Of a DNA stretch of 64,000 nucleotides, positions 46,134 through 55,063 are shown piece after piece. Where the stretch lies: the NCBI RefSeq assembly GCF_003417065.2, contig NZ_QVLT01000002.1:158505-222504 (forward strand). The letters run 5' to 3'. The notes below the pieces were generated by a model. It ran no database searches. It was given only the letters and a program-made list of their open reading frames with translations, and had not been told where the DNA came from. Position 1 is the first letter of the stretch, and each line of letters starts with the position of its first letter. Source of the stretch: Hymenobacter lapidiphilus. Lineage in GTDB: Bacteria; Bacteroidota; Bacteroidia; Cytophagales; Hymenobacteraceae. A program made the translations under genes and the position numbers.

Positions 46134-47591
46134 TCATTCCAGCTTTTTGTCTAGGGTCCGCACGTCAATATCGAGCGCCATAGCTGCCTGACGCTTCACG
46201 CCATTCTTGAGCTCCAGCACACGCAGTAGATGGGCACGCTCTACGTCAGCCAGTTTCAGCGAAAGGTTGCTCGGGCCCATCTCGCGCAGCCGGCGCGGCA
46301 GATGGCCCGGCTCGACCAGCGTGTCCGGCTCAAACACGTAGAGCGTTTCCAGCAGATTGGCCAGCTCCCGAATGTTACCTGGAAATGGGTAGGCCAGCAG
46401 CTGCTTGCGGGTAGCCTCGCTCAGCTCCAGCGGCTGGCCCTTAACCAGCTCGCGCTGTTTGGCCGCCAATAGGTGTTCCAGCAATGTCTTTCGTTCAGCC
46501 GTGGGCCACTCGCGCAGCGGTGGCAGTTCCAGCTCGGCCACCGCCAGGCGGTAATACAAATCCCAGCGGAAGCGCCCGTCCTGGCACTTCTCCTCTAGTT
46601 CGGCGTTGGTAGCCGCTACCACCCGCACGTTCACCTTTTTAGGTATGCCGCCCACCGGCTGAATCTCGCCCTCCTGCAACACCCGCAGCAGCAACACCTG
46701 TAACGCGGGCGAAATGTCCCCGATTTCGTCCAGAAACACGGTGCCGCCCTCGGCCTGCTCAAATAGGCCCGGCGTCGTTTTCTCCGCGCCCGTAAACGCG
46801 CCCTTCTGGTAGCCAAACAGCCGCGATTCCAGCACCGAATCGGTCAGGGCCGCGCAGTTAAGCGTCAGCAGCGGCCGCCCCGATCGTGCCGACTGCTCGT
46901 GCACGTAGCGAGCTAGTTGTTCCTTGCCCGTGCCGCTCTCCCCTCGTATTAGCACGGTTACCTTGTCGGTCTGGGCTACTAGGTCGGCCCGGCGGTACAC
47001 GGCTTGCAGGGCCGGCGGCAGCACATGCTGCCGGTAGTGGTCGGTTCCCGCTGCATAACCTGGCTTTTTTAGATTTTCCTCCCGGATAACCGCCGTTACC
47101 GGTACTGCCGAGCGCTCTTCCCTAATTTCCGTCAACCCCGATTCGCCGGCTTTCACAAATTTCTGGTCCCGGGTCTGGAGCAAGCGCGTTTTCAAACCTA
47201 GCGTAGTATGGCACAAATACCACGAGAGCTGCATGATGCTGGTGCCCGGCGAGAAGAACAGAGCCAAGTTATGCTCCCGATGCGCTAGCAGCCAGGTTTC
47301 CACCTTGGTCTTCACCTCGGCCAGGTCAATCACGTTATCAAGCGCCAGCAGCTGGGCCTCGATATTGCGGCCCGGATACTCTTTGCGCAGATAGGCCACC
47401 AAGTGCTCAGCAAAGTTCTCTTGGCGGGCATCGGCGTAGAGCAGAATATGCTGGTCGAGCTTTTCCGGCCCAAAATACCGCCGGTGGAAATCGACATTAG
47501 GGCCCGCTGGATTTATGGCCCCAAAGCCCCCTTGTTCGTTTTTGAGGAAGTCATTGTTGCGGGCAATCCAGGAAACCAGAATACGGGACAT
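46134..47591 (-). CDS. RtcR-like sigma-54 activator with CARF-like sensor
   Basis: A 485-residue enhancer-binding protein. Residues 1-150 look like the CARF-type sensor of Rtc[39 protein letters not shown], then [15 protein letters not shown] and [11 protein letters not shown] (compare TTGT...LLQT in RtcR). The AAA+ domain has Walker A GESGTGKE at about 216-223, the sigma-54 contact loop GAFTGA at about 261-266, FLDEIGD Walker B and R-finger region. The C-terminus is a FIS-type helix-turn-helix ([19 protein letters not shown]). CARF domains in RtcR sense cyclic-phosphate RNA ends or oligoadenylates; the ligand here is unknown. No rtcA or rtcB is nearby; its likely targets are the VWA and membrane genes just upstream. 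Confidence 0.85.
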   Translation of the reverse strand: MSRILVSWIARNNDFLKNEQGGFGAINPAGPNVDFHRRYFGPEKLDQHILLYADARQENFAEHLVAYLRKEYPGRNIEAQLLALDNVIDLAEVKTKVETWLLAHREHNLALFFSPGTSIMQLSWYLCHTTLGLKTRLLQTRDQKFVKAGESGLTEIREERSAVPVTAVIREENLKKPGYAAGTDHYRQHVLPPALQAVYRRADLVAQTDKVTVLIRGESGTGKEQLARYVHEQSARSGRPLLTLNCAALTDSVLESRLFGYQKGAFTGAEKTTPGLFEQAEGGTVFLDEIGDISPALQVLLLRVLQEGEIQPVGGIPKKVNVRVVAATNAELEEKCQDGRFRWDLYYRLAVAELELPPLREWPTAERKTLLEHLLAAKQRELVKGQPLELSEATRKQLLAYPFPGNIRELANLLETLYVFEPDTLVEPGHLPRRLREMGPSNLSLKLADVERAHLLRVLELKNGVKRQAAMALDIDVRTLDKKLE

Positions 47592-47688
47592 AACTAAGCG
47601 ATATAATCAAGCAGGAAAGTGCAAACTACGGCTATTCCCCGCGCGGCCCAAATTCTTTTTGCCGTGCTGGACGGGCCCTAAGCCGCCG

Positions 47689-48591
47689 TCATTCGGCCGC
47701 CAGAAAGGTTGCTACCTGCTCGCGGGCGGTGGGTAGGGCCACGCGCGCCAATATCCGCGGGGCCGGCAACCCCGACTCAATAAACCACTGCTGCCAGGTG
47801 CGGCCCAAAATATCAAGGTGGTAGTCGGCATGCGGCTGCACTTCGGCCACCAGCGTGCGCACGCCTACTAGGGCTGGCCGTATTGGTAGCGGTAGTAAGC
47901 CGTAGTTGCCCTTCTGCCAGGCTCCGGGCCATTCCGGCCCCTGCTTGGCCAGCGCCGCCACGAAGCGCGTGGAAGCATAGCGGTGGCCCTGCTGGCGGCG
48001 GCCGGCGTACTGCTCGAAGTCAAGGTAGCCATCAGTGAGCACCAGCAGATGGCGGCGGTCGGCATGGGCCGAATCAGGGGCCGGAAAGTCGTAGGGCAGC
48101 CGCTCGGCCAAGTAGTGCCACAGTTCGGCCCCAGCGTAGTCGGCGGGGCGACGGCCCTGGGCCGCGGCGGCGTACAGGGCCGCCACCCGCTGGCGGAGCG
48201 CCGCTACTCGGGCCGGGGCGTGGCGCCGCTCGGTTAGGGGCAGCGCCCCCAGATCGACGAATAATTCGGGGGCCTGGGCCAGCGCCTGCACGGCGGCCGG
48301 GTGGCTGGCTTGCTCGGCTACTACCACCCGCAGGCGGTCTTCCGAGCCAGCGTAATGGCGGCGGGCGGCCCCGGCCAGAAAAGCCTGGCACACCTGGCCG
48401 AGCAGAGCCGTATCGCGGGCTGGCTGGCCGGGCACCAGCAGCCGGTCCGAGAGGTCGAGCAGCACCACATAGGAGTCGCGCGCGGCCGGGGCTGCGGGGG
48501 GTGCGGCTTCCGGCGCGGCGCAGCCGGCCAGCAGCCAGTTGCCGACAAGAACGCAGCATAAACGAAATCCAGAAAACGGCTTAAAATGCAT
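47689..48591 (-). CDS. VWA-like lipoprotein
   Basis: A 300-residue exported lipoprotein. Signal MHFKPFSGFRLCCVLVGNWLLAGC gives the lipobox near residue 24. The body has the VWA plan: YVVLLDLSDRLL near residues 40-52 with a partial metal site (DxS, lacking the second serine), a helix, and RHLLVLTDGYLDF near 185-197 with the TDG motif. ATG 48591 begins the signal peptide; a longer upstream reading has no such feature. It lies between the membrane gene and the sigma-54 activator, all in one direction, so it is the likely extracytoplasmic partner of the membrane protein. Confidence 0.75.
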   Translation of the reverse strand: MHFKPFSGFRLCCVLVGNWLLAGCAAPEAAPPAAPAARDSYVVLLDLSDRLLVPGQPARDTALLGQVCQAFLAGAARRHYAGSEDRLRVVVAEQASHPAAVQALAQAPELFVDLGALPLTERRHAPARVAALRQRVAALYAAAAQGRRPADYAGAELWHYLAERLPYDFPAPDSAHADRRHLLVLTDGYLDFEQYAGRRQQGHRYASTRFVAALAKQGPEWPGAWQKGNYGLLPLPIRPALVGVRTLVAEVQPHADYHLDILGRTWQQWFIESGLPAPRILARVALPTAREQVATFLAAE

Positions 48592-48749
48592 GGCAGGCGA
48601 AGAAAAGGGAGGGAATATCAAAAAACGGTTGGCATGAGCCAGGCCCACCAGACAATCCGGAATCAGGCCCCGGCCCCGAGCAATGGTTGATACCGGGTGG
48701 TACTGGTGAGCCGCGGCCTGGCCACTTAGCGCAAAAGCATCGGTCGGTA

Positions 48750-50038
48750 TCAAGCCGCCGCGTCGGTCGCGAAGTGCTCGGTCACAAAGCGGGCAAAGGC
48801 CTCGCGGCAGCCGCCCGCCGGGTGGCCCGCCTGCAGGGCATATTGCAGCCAGCCGCCATGGAAGGCATCTAGGCAGAGCTTGAGGCGGCCGCCGAAACGA
48901 ACCACCGTCAGTTCCTGATGCAGCGAGGCGTCGAGGCGTATCGCCTCCAGGCGCAGGCCGTGCAACTCGGCGGCCCGGCTGCGGCGGGCCTCAGCTAGCT
49001 CCCGCTCCAGAGAATCCCCGGCGGCCGTGGCCTGGCTCAGCTCCAGCTCGTAGGCTTGGCGGCGGCGCTGCCGCTGGCGGTAAGGGTCCGCATCACCCAG
49101 CAGGTGCAGCAACCCATGCAGGCCCGCACCCCACAATAGGCTGGCCCCCAGCCCGCAGGCGAGTACCAGGTAGAACACGGTATCCAGATACCACGCAGTC
49201 TCCTGCTGACCAGTGAGCAACTGCACCAAGGCCGCCTGCTGATGAATGCGGTAGGCCAGCAACCCGTCGAGCATCAGTGTAAGTAGCACCAGCGTAGCGC
49301 CGGCTATCAAACGACCACGCCGGCTTAGCGTCACCCCTACCCCCTCGGCCAGCAGATGCAGGCACAGGGCCAGCATGAGCAGCAGGGCTGGAAACAGGGC
49401 CGGATACACCGCCGCAAAAGCCCCGGGCAGGGCGGCAGCATCAAACACGGCCCCGGTGCCGAGCAACCGGGTCAGGTCAGCCGCCGCGCCACCGCCGGCC
49501 TCGGCCAGCTTGGGCGGGTAAAAGCCCGGAAAGCGGTGCCGGCATAAAACAAGTACAGCGCCGCCGTCAGGGCAGTCAGCACCACGGCCAACAGACCCAG
49601 CAGTGGCCAGTTGCGCGGGGGTAGGTCGAGCACCTCCTCGCGTACCTGCTCCAGGCGCTGGCGCAGCTGGGCTGCCCGCTCGGTGGCTACTACTCGCCGA
49701 GCCTCCAGGACCGCGTTGGCGGCCGGGCCGGCGCGCTCTAGCTCGGCGGCCTGCGTCTCCAACTCCCGAATGCGGCCCAGCACCTCACGGCGCTGCTGCT
49801 CGGAGGCCATCCACTCCCGCGAGTTGGTGTGGCGATACGACTCGTAAAGGGCTTCAAGCTGGGTATAAAGTGCCTCCGGATGGCCGGCGTGGTGGCCGGC
49901 CTGCACGAAACCCTGCCGCTGCAGCTCAGTTTGCAGCGCCCGATGCTGGTGCAGCGAGTCGAGTAACTCGGGCGCGGTGGCCGGCGAAACGGGTGGGAGG
50001 CTGGGGGTGGCGACGGGGATAGTAGCAAGCAGCGACAT
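48750..50038 (-). pseudogene. Coiled-coil membrane protein, split by a frameshift
   Basis: From ATG 50038 the first part (about 180 residues) has a long coiled coil (EQQRREVLGRIRELETQAAEL, AAQLRQRLEQVREEVLDL) and one membrane segment LLGLLAVVLTALTAALYLFY. The frame breaks at the four-A run 49520-49523 of the plus strand; one more base gives AFYPPKLAEAGGGAAADLTR and joins the downstream frame, with membrane segments ALFPALLLMLALCLHLL, LIAGATLVLLTLMLDGLLAY and YLVLACGLGASLLWGAG, then a second coiled coil and a soluble tail. Repaired length about 429 residues. It is the first gene after a sigma-54-type promoter and precedes the VWA lipoprotein. Family not recognised. Confidence 0.7.
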
Positions 50039-50042
50039 ACGA

Positions 50043-50093
50043 CAGAAGGAGTAGTACCCCACCGCTCCGTGTGGTGGGGTACTACTCCTTCTG
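50043..50093. repeat. Perfect 21-bp palindrome in the membrane-gene promoter
   Basis: Arms 50043-50063 and 50073-50093 (cores AGAAGGAGTAGTACCCC / GGGGTACTACTCCTTCT) are exact complements around a nine-base loop. It lies four bases upstream of the ATG and touches the -12 box of the sigma-54-type promoter. Could be an operator, or a leader hairpin. Confidence 0.85.
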
Positions 50094-50107
50094 CATAAGT
50101 GGTACCA
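50092..50107 (-). promoter_or_regulatory. Candidate sigma-54 promoter TGGTACCACTTATGCA
   Basis: Compared with the -24/-12 consensus TGGCACGnnnnTTGCA it keeps the invariant GG and GC with correct spacing and differs at three less conserved positions. It lies about 55 bp upstream of the membrane-protein ATG, on the same strand as the sigma-54 activator gene two genes downstream. Confidence 0.55.
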
Positions 50108-50211
50108 GTTGTAAAAAAGGCTTAAACGGGTATTAAGAAGGGTTAGGAAATTTTGGGTAGTGCATTATTTGCAATAGCCACGCAATTTATGCGGTATGCA
50201 GGCCTCGCATC

Positions 50212-50517
50212 TTAATCGTCGAAGCGAACGTCTTCTCCCCGGTCAATTACCAGAATCCCAGCGGAGACACCGGGTGAGGCAATACCTACTGGAAAAAGGT
50301 GGATATCGGCTCCATTGTCAGACGCATTTCTGCGAATTTCCATGGGCATGTAGGCAGGGCGTAGAGAATGCTTAGGCTGCGCCCCTAGACAGTAATCTTC
50401 CAGCAAGCGCATGGCATGGGCCGGGTCTTCGGCATACACGACGGACAATCCGGGCAAATCTATCCCAAGAGACCACGTGAGGTAGGCATTTAGCGGATTC
50501 GCGGTAGGTTGATTCAT
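50212..50517 (-). CDS. Small acidic protein paired with the HNH nuclease gene
   Basis: A 101-residue protein of unknown family. It starts 11 bp after the HNH gene stop codon, so the two are probably co-transcribed. Content is mixed alpha/beta with no membrane segment: LSVVYAEDPAHAMRLLEDYCLG and a C-terminal GILVIDRGEDVRFDD. It could be an inhibitor or accessory subunit of the nuclease. ATG 50517 was preferred over an upstream start that overlaps the HNH gene. Confidence 0.6.
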   Translation of the reverse strand: MNQPTANPLNAYLTWSLGIDLPGLSVVYAEDPAHAMRLLEDYCLGAQPKHSLRPAYMPMEIRRNASDNGADIHLFPVGIASPGVSAGILVIDRGEDVRFDD

Positions 50518-50528
50518 ATCCCTAATAC

Positions 50529-51491
50529 TTATGCACGCTGAGCGAACACCATTTCCGTCAGCCAATTGCTGAGGGATTCGCGGTTACGCTCATACCACTG
50601 GCTGCACAGGTAATACTCGGTGCCGTTGTGCCGGTATGGGGTAGCGTAGTAGCGGGTGGGGGCATCCTGGCGCCGGGTAATAAGGGGCGGGAACGAAAGC
50701 TTCAGGGCGAAGGTGCAGAGGTCTTCGCGGTAGGTGAGGTTGGGCAGAAACTTGGCGATAGTGCCATCGGCAAAAAGCTGGGCGAATACAGCTTGCGCAT
50801 AGGCACCCACATTCATTTCGTAGCTGCGCGCCTGAATCTGTCGGTACGCTTCCGGTAGATTATCAGCCCCGGTTTCCTCCAGCTCAAACTGCTCCACGCT
50901 GGGCAAATCCAGAGTGGCCTCGTCTGCTGCTGCGGCGTCGCTGGGGAGCGGTGCAGCGGCTAGGTTTAGCTTGTTTAGCAGCTCTTCCAGCTCCTGAGCC
51001 CCCGTCGCGCATAGCTCTTTGGCTTTTTGGTACTGCGTTTCATAAAACGCCAGTAGCTCGGGGTGCGGTTTGAGCAGGCCGTCGGGGCGGGCTTGCTGCA
51101 TGAAGGCCTCGATGCGCGCAATGGCCGCCTCCCGCTGCTCGTCGGTGAGGTGCGCGATGCTGTCAAACTTCTCCCCTTTCGAGCGCAAAAAGTCATCGTA
51201 ACGCTGGCCGCTCTTTTGGGCGTTGGCTTTTGGGGTTGACGGAACCACATTACCGAAGACGTGCAGACCACCGGATACGCGGTTGAGGGCAATGGCGTGG
51301 TCTTTATCAATCGGCTTTCCGGTTAGGTCTTCCCCCGTATAGGCGCATTTATTGCCAAAGAAGGCCAGGGTAGCCTCCCATTGATTGTCGGCCCCTCGGG
51401 TAGCGAGTCCGCCAGCGGCTAAACCGGCTTTGGTTAATAGGTAGCGAACATAGGTGTTGGCGACGGCGCCAGGGGTTGCTTGATTGGCCAT
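50529..51491 (-). CDS. HNH endonuclease family protein
   Basis: A 320-residue protein. The HNH region is near residues 45-105: FFGNKCAYTGEDL, PIDKDHAIALNR with the catalytic DH, HVFGNVVPSTPKANAQK with the central Asn. The second half is helical with an acidic linker (AAAADEATLDLPSVEQFELEE) and an unrecognised C-terminal domain that may bind the target. No Cys4 zinc site is seen. Followed closely by a small partner gene; located in a nuclease-rich island, so defence is likely. Confidence 0.8.
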   Translation of the reverse strand: MANQATPGAVANTYVRYLLTKAGLAAGGLATRGADNQWEATLAFFGNKCAYTGEDLTGKPIDKDHAIALNRVSGGLHVFGNVVPSTPKANAQKSGQRYDDFLRSKGEKFDSIAHLTDEQREAAIARIEAFMQQARPDGLLKPHPELLAFYETQYQKAKELCATGAQELEELLNKLNLAAAPLPSDAAAADEATLDLPSVEQFELEETGADNLPEAYRQIQARSYEMNVGAYAQAVFAQLFADGTIAKFLPNLTYREDLCTFALKLSFPPLITRRQDAPTRYYATPYRHNGTEYYLCSQWYERNRESLSNWLTEMVFAQRA

Positions 51492-51631
51492 GCGTTTCAG
51501 AAGGGGAATGGTGAAAGAGAATTGAGAAAATGCGAGAATTTACTGACAGCCGGATGATTCTGTGGGGCGTAGCACCTGACTGGCTTTTACACGGCGAGCG
51601 GGTGTGTGGGGCAAGAATACGCAATTGGGCA

Positions 51632-52249
51632 CTACCGGCGTACTGCCAGGTGGGCCTGCCGGGCAGTGGCTGCCTGAACGATGGCCAGCGTTTGCTGGAA
51701 TTGCTGCTGCCGGGTAGCATTGGCGCGGTAGGGCCGGGAGCTGAGACGGACCACAAAGAAGTCGTTGAGGCAGCTTACGCTCACGAAGCGCAGGCTTGTA
51801 TCGCGCTGGATGGCCGCGTGGGGCGGGGAGTTATGGAAGCGCGTCCAGATGTAGCGGGCCAACTCCCGGGGCCGGCCGCGGTAGGGAGCCAGATTGCTCA
51901 CTGAAGCGCAAATTTCGCCAACGGTGCGGTCGTCGCGGTCGTGGTAGAGGCTGTCGCGCCGCTCCATTTCATAAGTGTGCAGAAAGGTACCAGGCAGCAG
52001 GCCGGCCTCGAAGTGGGCAGGGCGCGCGCCGGGGTTCCGCTGGGCCCGGCGGTAGTTAAGGGCCGCCACGTACTCGGCGTTGAGGGCGGTCAGGTCGCAG
52101 GGCAGCGTGAGCTGGCTCAGGGGAACGGAGCGGAAGCGGCGGCGGGCCGGCTCCTCGGCGGAGTTAGCCCCTGACAGTACCGCGAGTAGTAGCAGCCCAA
52201 CCAAGGGTCGCAGCCAGGGCGGGCGGGCACAGAGCAGGTTAGCAAGCAT
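51632..52249 (-). CDS. Exported CAP/SCP-like domain protein
   Basis: A 205-residue protein with an N-terminal hydrophobic signal (WLRPLVGLLLLAVLSGANSA). The rest fits a CAP domain: ALNAEYVAALNYRRAQRNPG, a central H-rich segment, RTVGEICASVSN with the GE motif, and YIWTRFHNSPPHAAIQ, which matches the W..S..H signature. CAP proteins are exported proteases or binding proteins with few known bacterial functions. Adjacent to the HNH gene; no obvious functional link. Confidence 0.65.
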   Translation of the reverse strand: MLANLLCARPPWLRPLVGLLLLAVLSGANSAEEPARRRFRSVPLSQLTLPCDLTALNAEYVAALNYRRAQRNPGARPAHFEAGLLPGTFLHTYEMERRDSLYHDRDDRTVGEICASVSNLAPYRGRPRELARYIWTRFHNSPPHAAIQRDTSLRFVSVSCLNDFFVVRLSSRPYRANATRQQQFQQTLAIVQAATARQAHLAVRR

Positions 52250-52333
52250 AAGAATCTGTTTTTTGGCCGAATCAGAGAAGTGGCACGTCGTGTTTTGGGG
52301 TGAAGCGGGTGGTCAACGGCACCTGCTTTCACG

Positions 52334-54109
52334 CTAGCTCTGGCCTCTTAGCGCAGCCAAGCCGGCATCATACTGCTCTAGGGCCGCCTCAATAATAGCG
52401 GGCGTGGCACCGGGTCGGTCTTTGGTATTGCGCAGCTCGGCCCGTAGCAGGGCTTGTTGCAGCAGCCGGAACTCGGGTGCGTAGGCCGGAAGTTGCGCCA
52501 GGCCGGTAAGGCATAGCTCCCGGGCTACGGCAAACTCGTTGGCTTCCCGAGCCTTCCTGAACCAATGGCCGGTTGGCAACTGCAGCTTCAGGCAGGCTTC
52601 GCAAGCCTCCCCCAGTGGCGGGCCGGCCAGCCGCCACGCTGCCGCGCAGAGCCACTCGCCGGCGGTACTCAAGGCCCCATCAGTAGCATATTCCTGCTTG
52701 AGCTGCAGGGCCAATTGCCAGCGCAGATACTCCATATCTGGTGACTTGCGGCTGAAATACTGTAAGTCGCACGCCGGCAGCAGCCCGTTTACATCTGCGA
52801 CAAACTGCGTCCCGTTGGCCACCCCTACCTCTACCGACCGGCGCGGCCCGCAGGGTAGTGTGTCTGGCTCGTCTGGGTTGGCTGGATACCACGTAAAATG
52901 CTTCTCCCGCTCAACACTGTAGGGTTCCTGGGTGAAGGCAAAACTACAGGCAGCTTCGAAATATGCCAGTGACTCCTTCGGGCGGCCCAGCCGGTATAGT
53001 ACCCAGGCCGCCTGGTGCCGGTAGAATGCCTGATTCCAGAGGCGACGGGCAACTTCTGGGGCATTTTCAGAAAATCCACTCTTCTTCCTGGACAGAGCCA
53101 GTATCGGGCGGGCCGCCAGCCATTCGTACTCCGCCAATAGGGCTTCCAGGTCGGGGGTTGGCTGGGCCAGTAGGCAGCTTACCAACAGCTCCCGGTGCGC
53201 CGGCTTCTGGGGTTGCCGCCCCACTATTGCCAGCGCATCGTCCAAGGCCCGGTTGGGGGCACCGTGGCGCAGGAAATACGCGGCCCGCTCGCTCAGGTAT
53301 GTTGCCGTGGTCGGCTCCCGAATACCAGTTTGCTCGAATGCCGCCAGAGCCTCGGCCCAGCGTGCAGCCGGAGATGGTAACTGCTCGTTGGGGTAGCGGA
53401 TATGTAACCCGACACCACTATTTCGCCAGTTGCCGGACAGGGTACCGCCAGCTGCAAAATCGCGCAGCGCACCCCGGAAATCATACTGCAGAACCCGGAT
53501 AATTGCCCGAAGTTGCATTGCATACTTATTAGCCGGGTATTGTCCCAGGACAGTGTCCAGGTCGACCAGGGCATCCGCGAGCCGGTCGTGAGCCAAGTGG
53601 AAGTCGGCCCGGCCAATAAGGTACTCACTATTGCCAGGGTCCAGGGCCAGGGCTTGGTCATAGGCGGCCAGCCGGCGGGCTTGCCCTTCAGCCGACTGAT
53701 CATAATCGGAACCGGAGAAATAGGCAGCGGGGTGTTCAAGGGCCTCAGCGTAGTAGTACCAAGCATCAGCGTGGGTGGGATTCAGAGCCAAAGATGCGGC
53801 TAGGTCGCGCTGCGAATCACCACCGCCATCGGTGAGGTAAGCCCCGATGCCTCGCCAGTACAGTTCATCGGCCGTGGTGGCGGCGCATCTGGTGGCCTCG
53901 GCGGCCGCCGACAGGTCGATATGCCCGTCCTTGTTGCGCACCCCTTCCCGATTCAGCAGCCGGGCATAGCGCGCCCACAGCTCGGGCGAGTCGGTGACCA
54001 GCGTAACGGCCTCTTCGTAACAGGCCGCGGCTGCGCCCCAGTCGTAGGCATCTTCGTGGGCTAAAGCAGTTTCATAAAGTGTTTGAACGGGTTCCAGGAA
54101 CTTGGGCAT
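52334..54109 (-). CDS. Large TPR-repeat protein
   Basis: A 591-residue all-helical protein made of tetratricopeptide-like repeats. Clear units include DWGAAAACYEEAVTLVTDSPELW, HADAWYYYAEALEHPAAYF and LAAYDQALALDPGNSEYLI, with further degenerate repeats to the end. No signal peptide, so cytosolic. ATG 54109 gives MPKFLEPVQTLYETALAHED, which starts the first repeat; the longer upstream frame looks unnatural. It may scaffold proteins of the island. Confidence 0.75.
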   Translation of the reverse strand: MPKFLEPVQTLYETALAHEDAYDWGAAAACYEEAVTLVTDSPELWARYARLLNREGVRNKDGHIDLSAAAEATRCAATTADELYWRGIGAYLTDGGGDSQRDLAASLALNPTHADAWYYYAEALEHPAAYFSGSDYDQSAEGQARRLAAYDQALALDPGNSEYLIGRADFHLAHDRLADALVDLDTVLGQYPANKYAMQLRAIIRVLQYDFRGALRDFAAGGTLSGNWRNSGVGLHIRYPNEQLPSPAARWAEALAAFEQTGIREPTTATYLSERAAYFLRHGAPNRALDDALAIVGRQPQKPAHRELLVSCLLAQPTPDLEALLAEYEWLAARPILALSRKKSGFSENAPEVARRLWNQAFYRHQAAWVLYRLGRPKESLAYFEAACSFAFTQEPYSVEREKHFTWYPANPDEPDTLPCGPRRSVEVGVANGTQFVADVNGLLPACDLQYFSRKSPDMEYLRWQLALQLKQEYATDGALSTAGEWLCAAAWRLAGPPLGEACEACLKLQLPTGHWFRKAREANEFAVARELCLTGLAQLPAYAPEFRLLQQALLRAELRNTKDRPGATPAIIEAALEQYDAGLAALRGQS

Positions 54110-54269
54110 AGGCAAAGCAATGGGTTGGTGGGGGCGCGCAATAGGCCCAGTTACCTTCTGGCGAAACAGAAGAGGAATTAAATGATGGGCGGCTAAGCTT
54201 AGATGGGGGTAGTATACACTCCATAGGGCAGCCTGCCCTTTTGGAAATGCAACGGTGGCAAACCTTGGC

Positions 54270-54743
54270 TCAATCGAAGTCAATATCCGTGGGCTGGAGT
54301 AGCAGGGCCGCAGCCATATCATTCGTGGTGAGGTCCTGCGCAGTCACAAACTCCAGTTGGCAATAACTCAGCAGATAGTTGAGGCGACCGGAATAGAACC
54401 CTACCTTATCTGGTGGGGAAGTAACCTGTCGCCAGTAAGGGCGGCCCATGTTGGTGAGGCGGGCAAAAGCCAGGTTATCGAAGTTGAGCAGAGCCCCCTC
54501 CCGCACTTCCACCGGGCCACCCTGACGAGCTAGGCATAGCCCGCAGCAAGTAGGTTCTTCGAGAGGGGTAGGCCATATAGTGTCGCTCGAAGTCACGACA
54601 AAGCGCGTGGCGACGCTTACATACTTGGGGGCGCCTACCACGCGCCATTGCGGGAGTGTGGGGTTGATTAGGAGTTGAATATGGGAGTCGTCGGTCAGGC
54701 AGTACCATTTGGCCAGCGTCACAGGAGGGATGCGTGTATCCAT
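54270..54743 (-). CDS. Hypothetical protein
   Basis: A 157-residue soluble protein with no recognised domain. It is beta-rich with scattered cysteines (EPTCCGLCLAR near residue 64) that could bind metal. Ends LLLQPTDIDFD. ATG 54743 was chosen over an upstream start with an unnatural leader. It lies 160 bp upstream of the TPR gene in the same direction, which suggests an operon. Confidence 0.55.
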   Translation of the reverse strand: MDTRIPPVTLAKWYCLTDDSHIQLLINPTLPQWRVVGAPKYVSVATRFVVTSSDTIWPTPLEEPTCCGLCLARQGGPVEVREGALLNFDNLAFARLTNMGRPYWRQVTSPPDKVGFYSGRLNYLLSYCQLEFVTAQDLTTNDMAAALLLQPTDIDFD

Positions 54744-55063
54744 ACAGGGAAAGATTCGGGGTTGAAGCTTTTGCAAGCAAAAAGAAACGGGCTAGAATTG
54801 AAGCTAGCCCTGGCCCGTAAAAGGCCTTTTCGCAATCAGTTAGCAGCGCTTTTTAGCGTGAGACACTGCCTGCTATTCAAAGAACGAGGACGGATGCCCA
54901 CTGGCACCGCACTTTTCCCGGTCGGAAGAGTTGGACAAAAGTATCGGCACCCGTGCGACAATAAGTGACGCGCTGTTGTCGAGCGCATCGGAGGTCCTGA
55001 TTGTCCCGGAGAACTTCCTTGTTTTCGAGTAGCGTAAACTACCTCAGTCAACCTGGCCGGGCA
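54744..55063. other. Intergenic region without recognised gene
   Basis: It holds one small hairpin, GGGCTAG / CTAGCCC at 54789-54810. No promoter consensus or reading frame of note was found. Confidence 0.5.

Noticed and set aside
46134..47591. Classical RtcR controlling rtcBA
   Set aside because: No RtcA or RtcB coding sequence exists in the window; only the activator architecture is shared.
48074..48559. 161-codon frame within the VWA lipoprotein gene
   Set aside because: Arg/Gly/Pro-rich out-of-frame shadow; the lipobox and VWA motifs are in the other frame.
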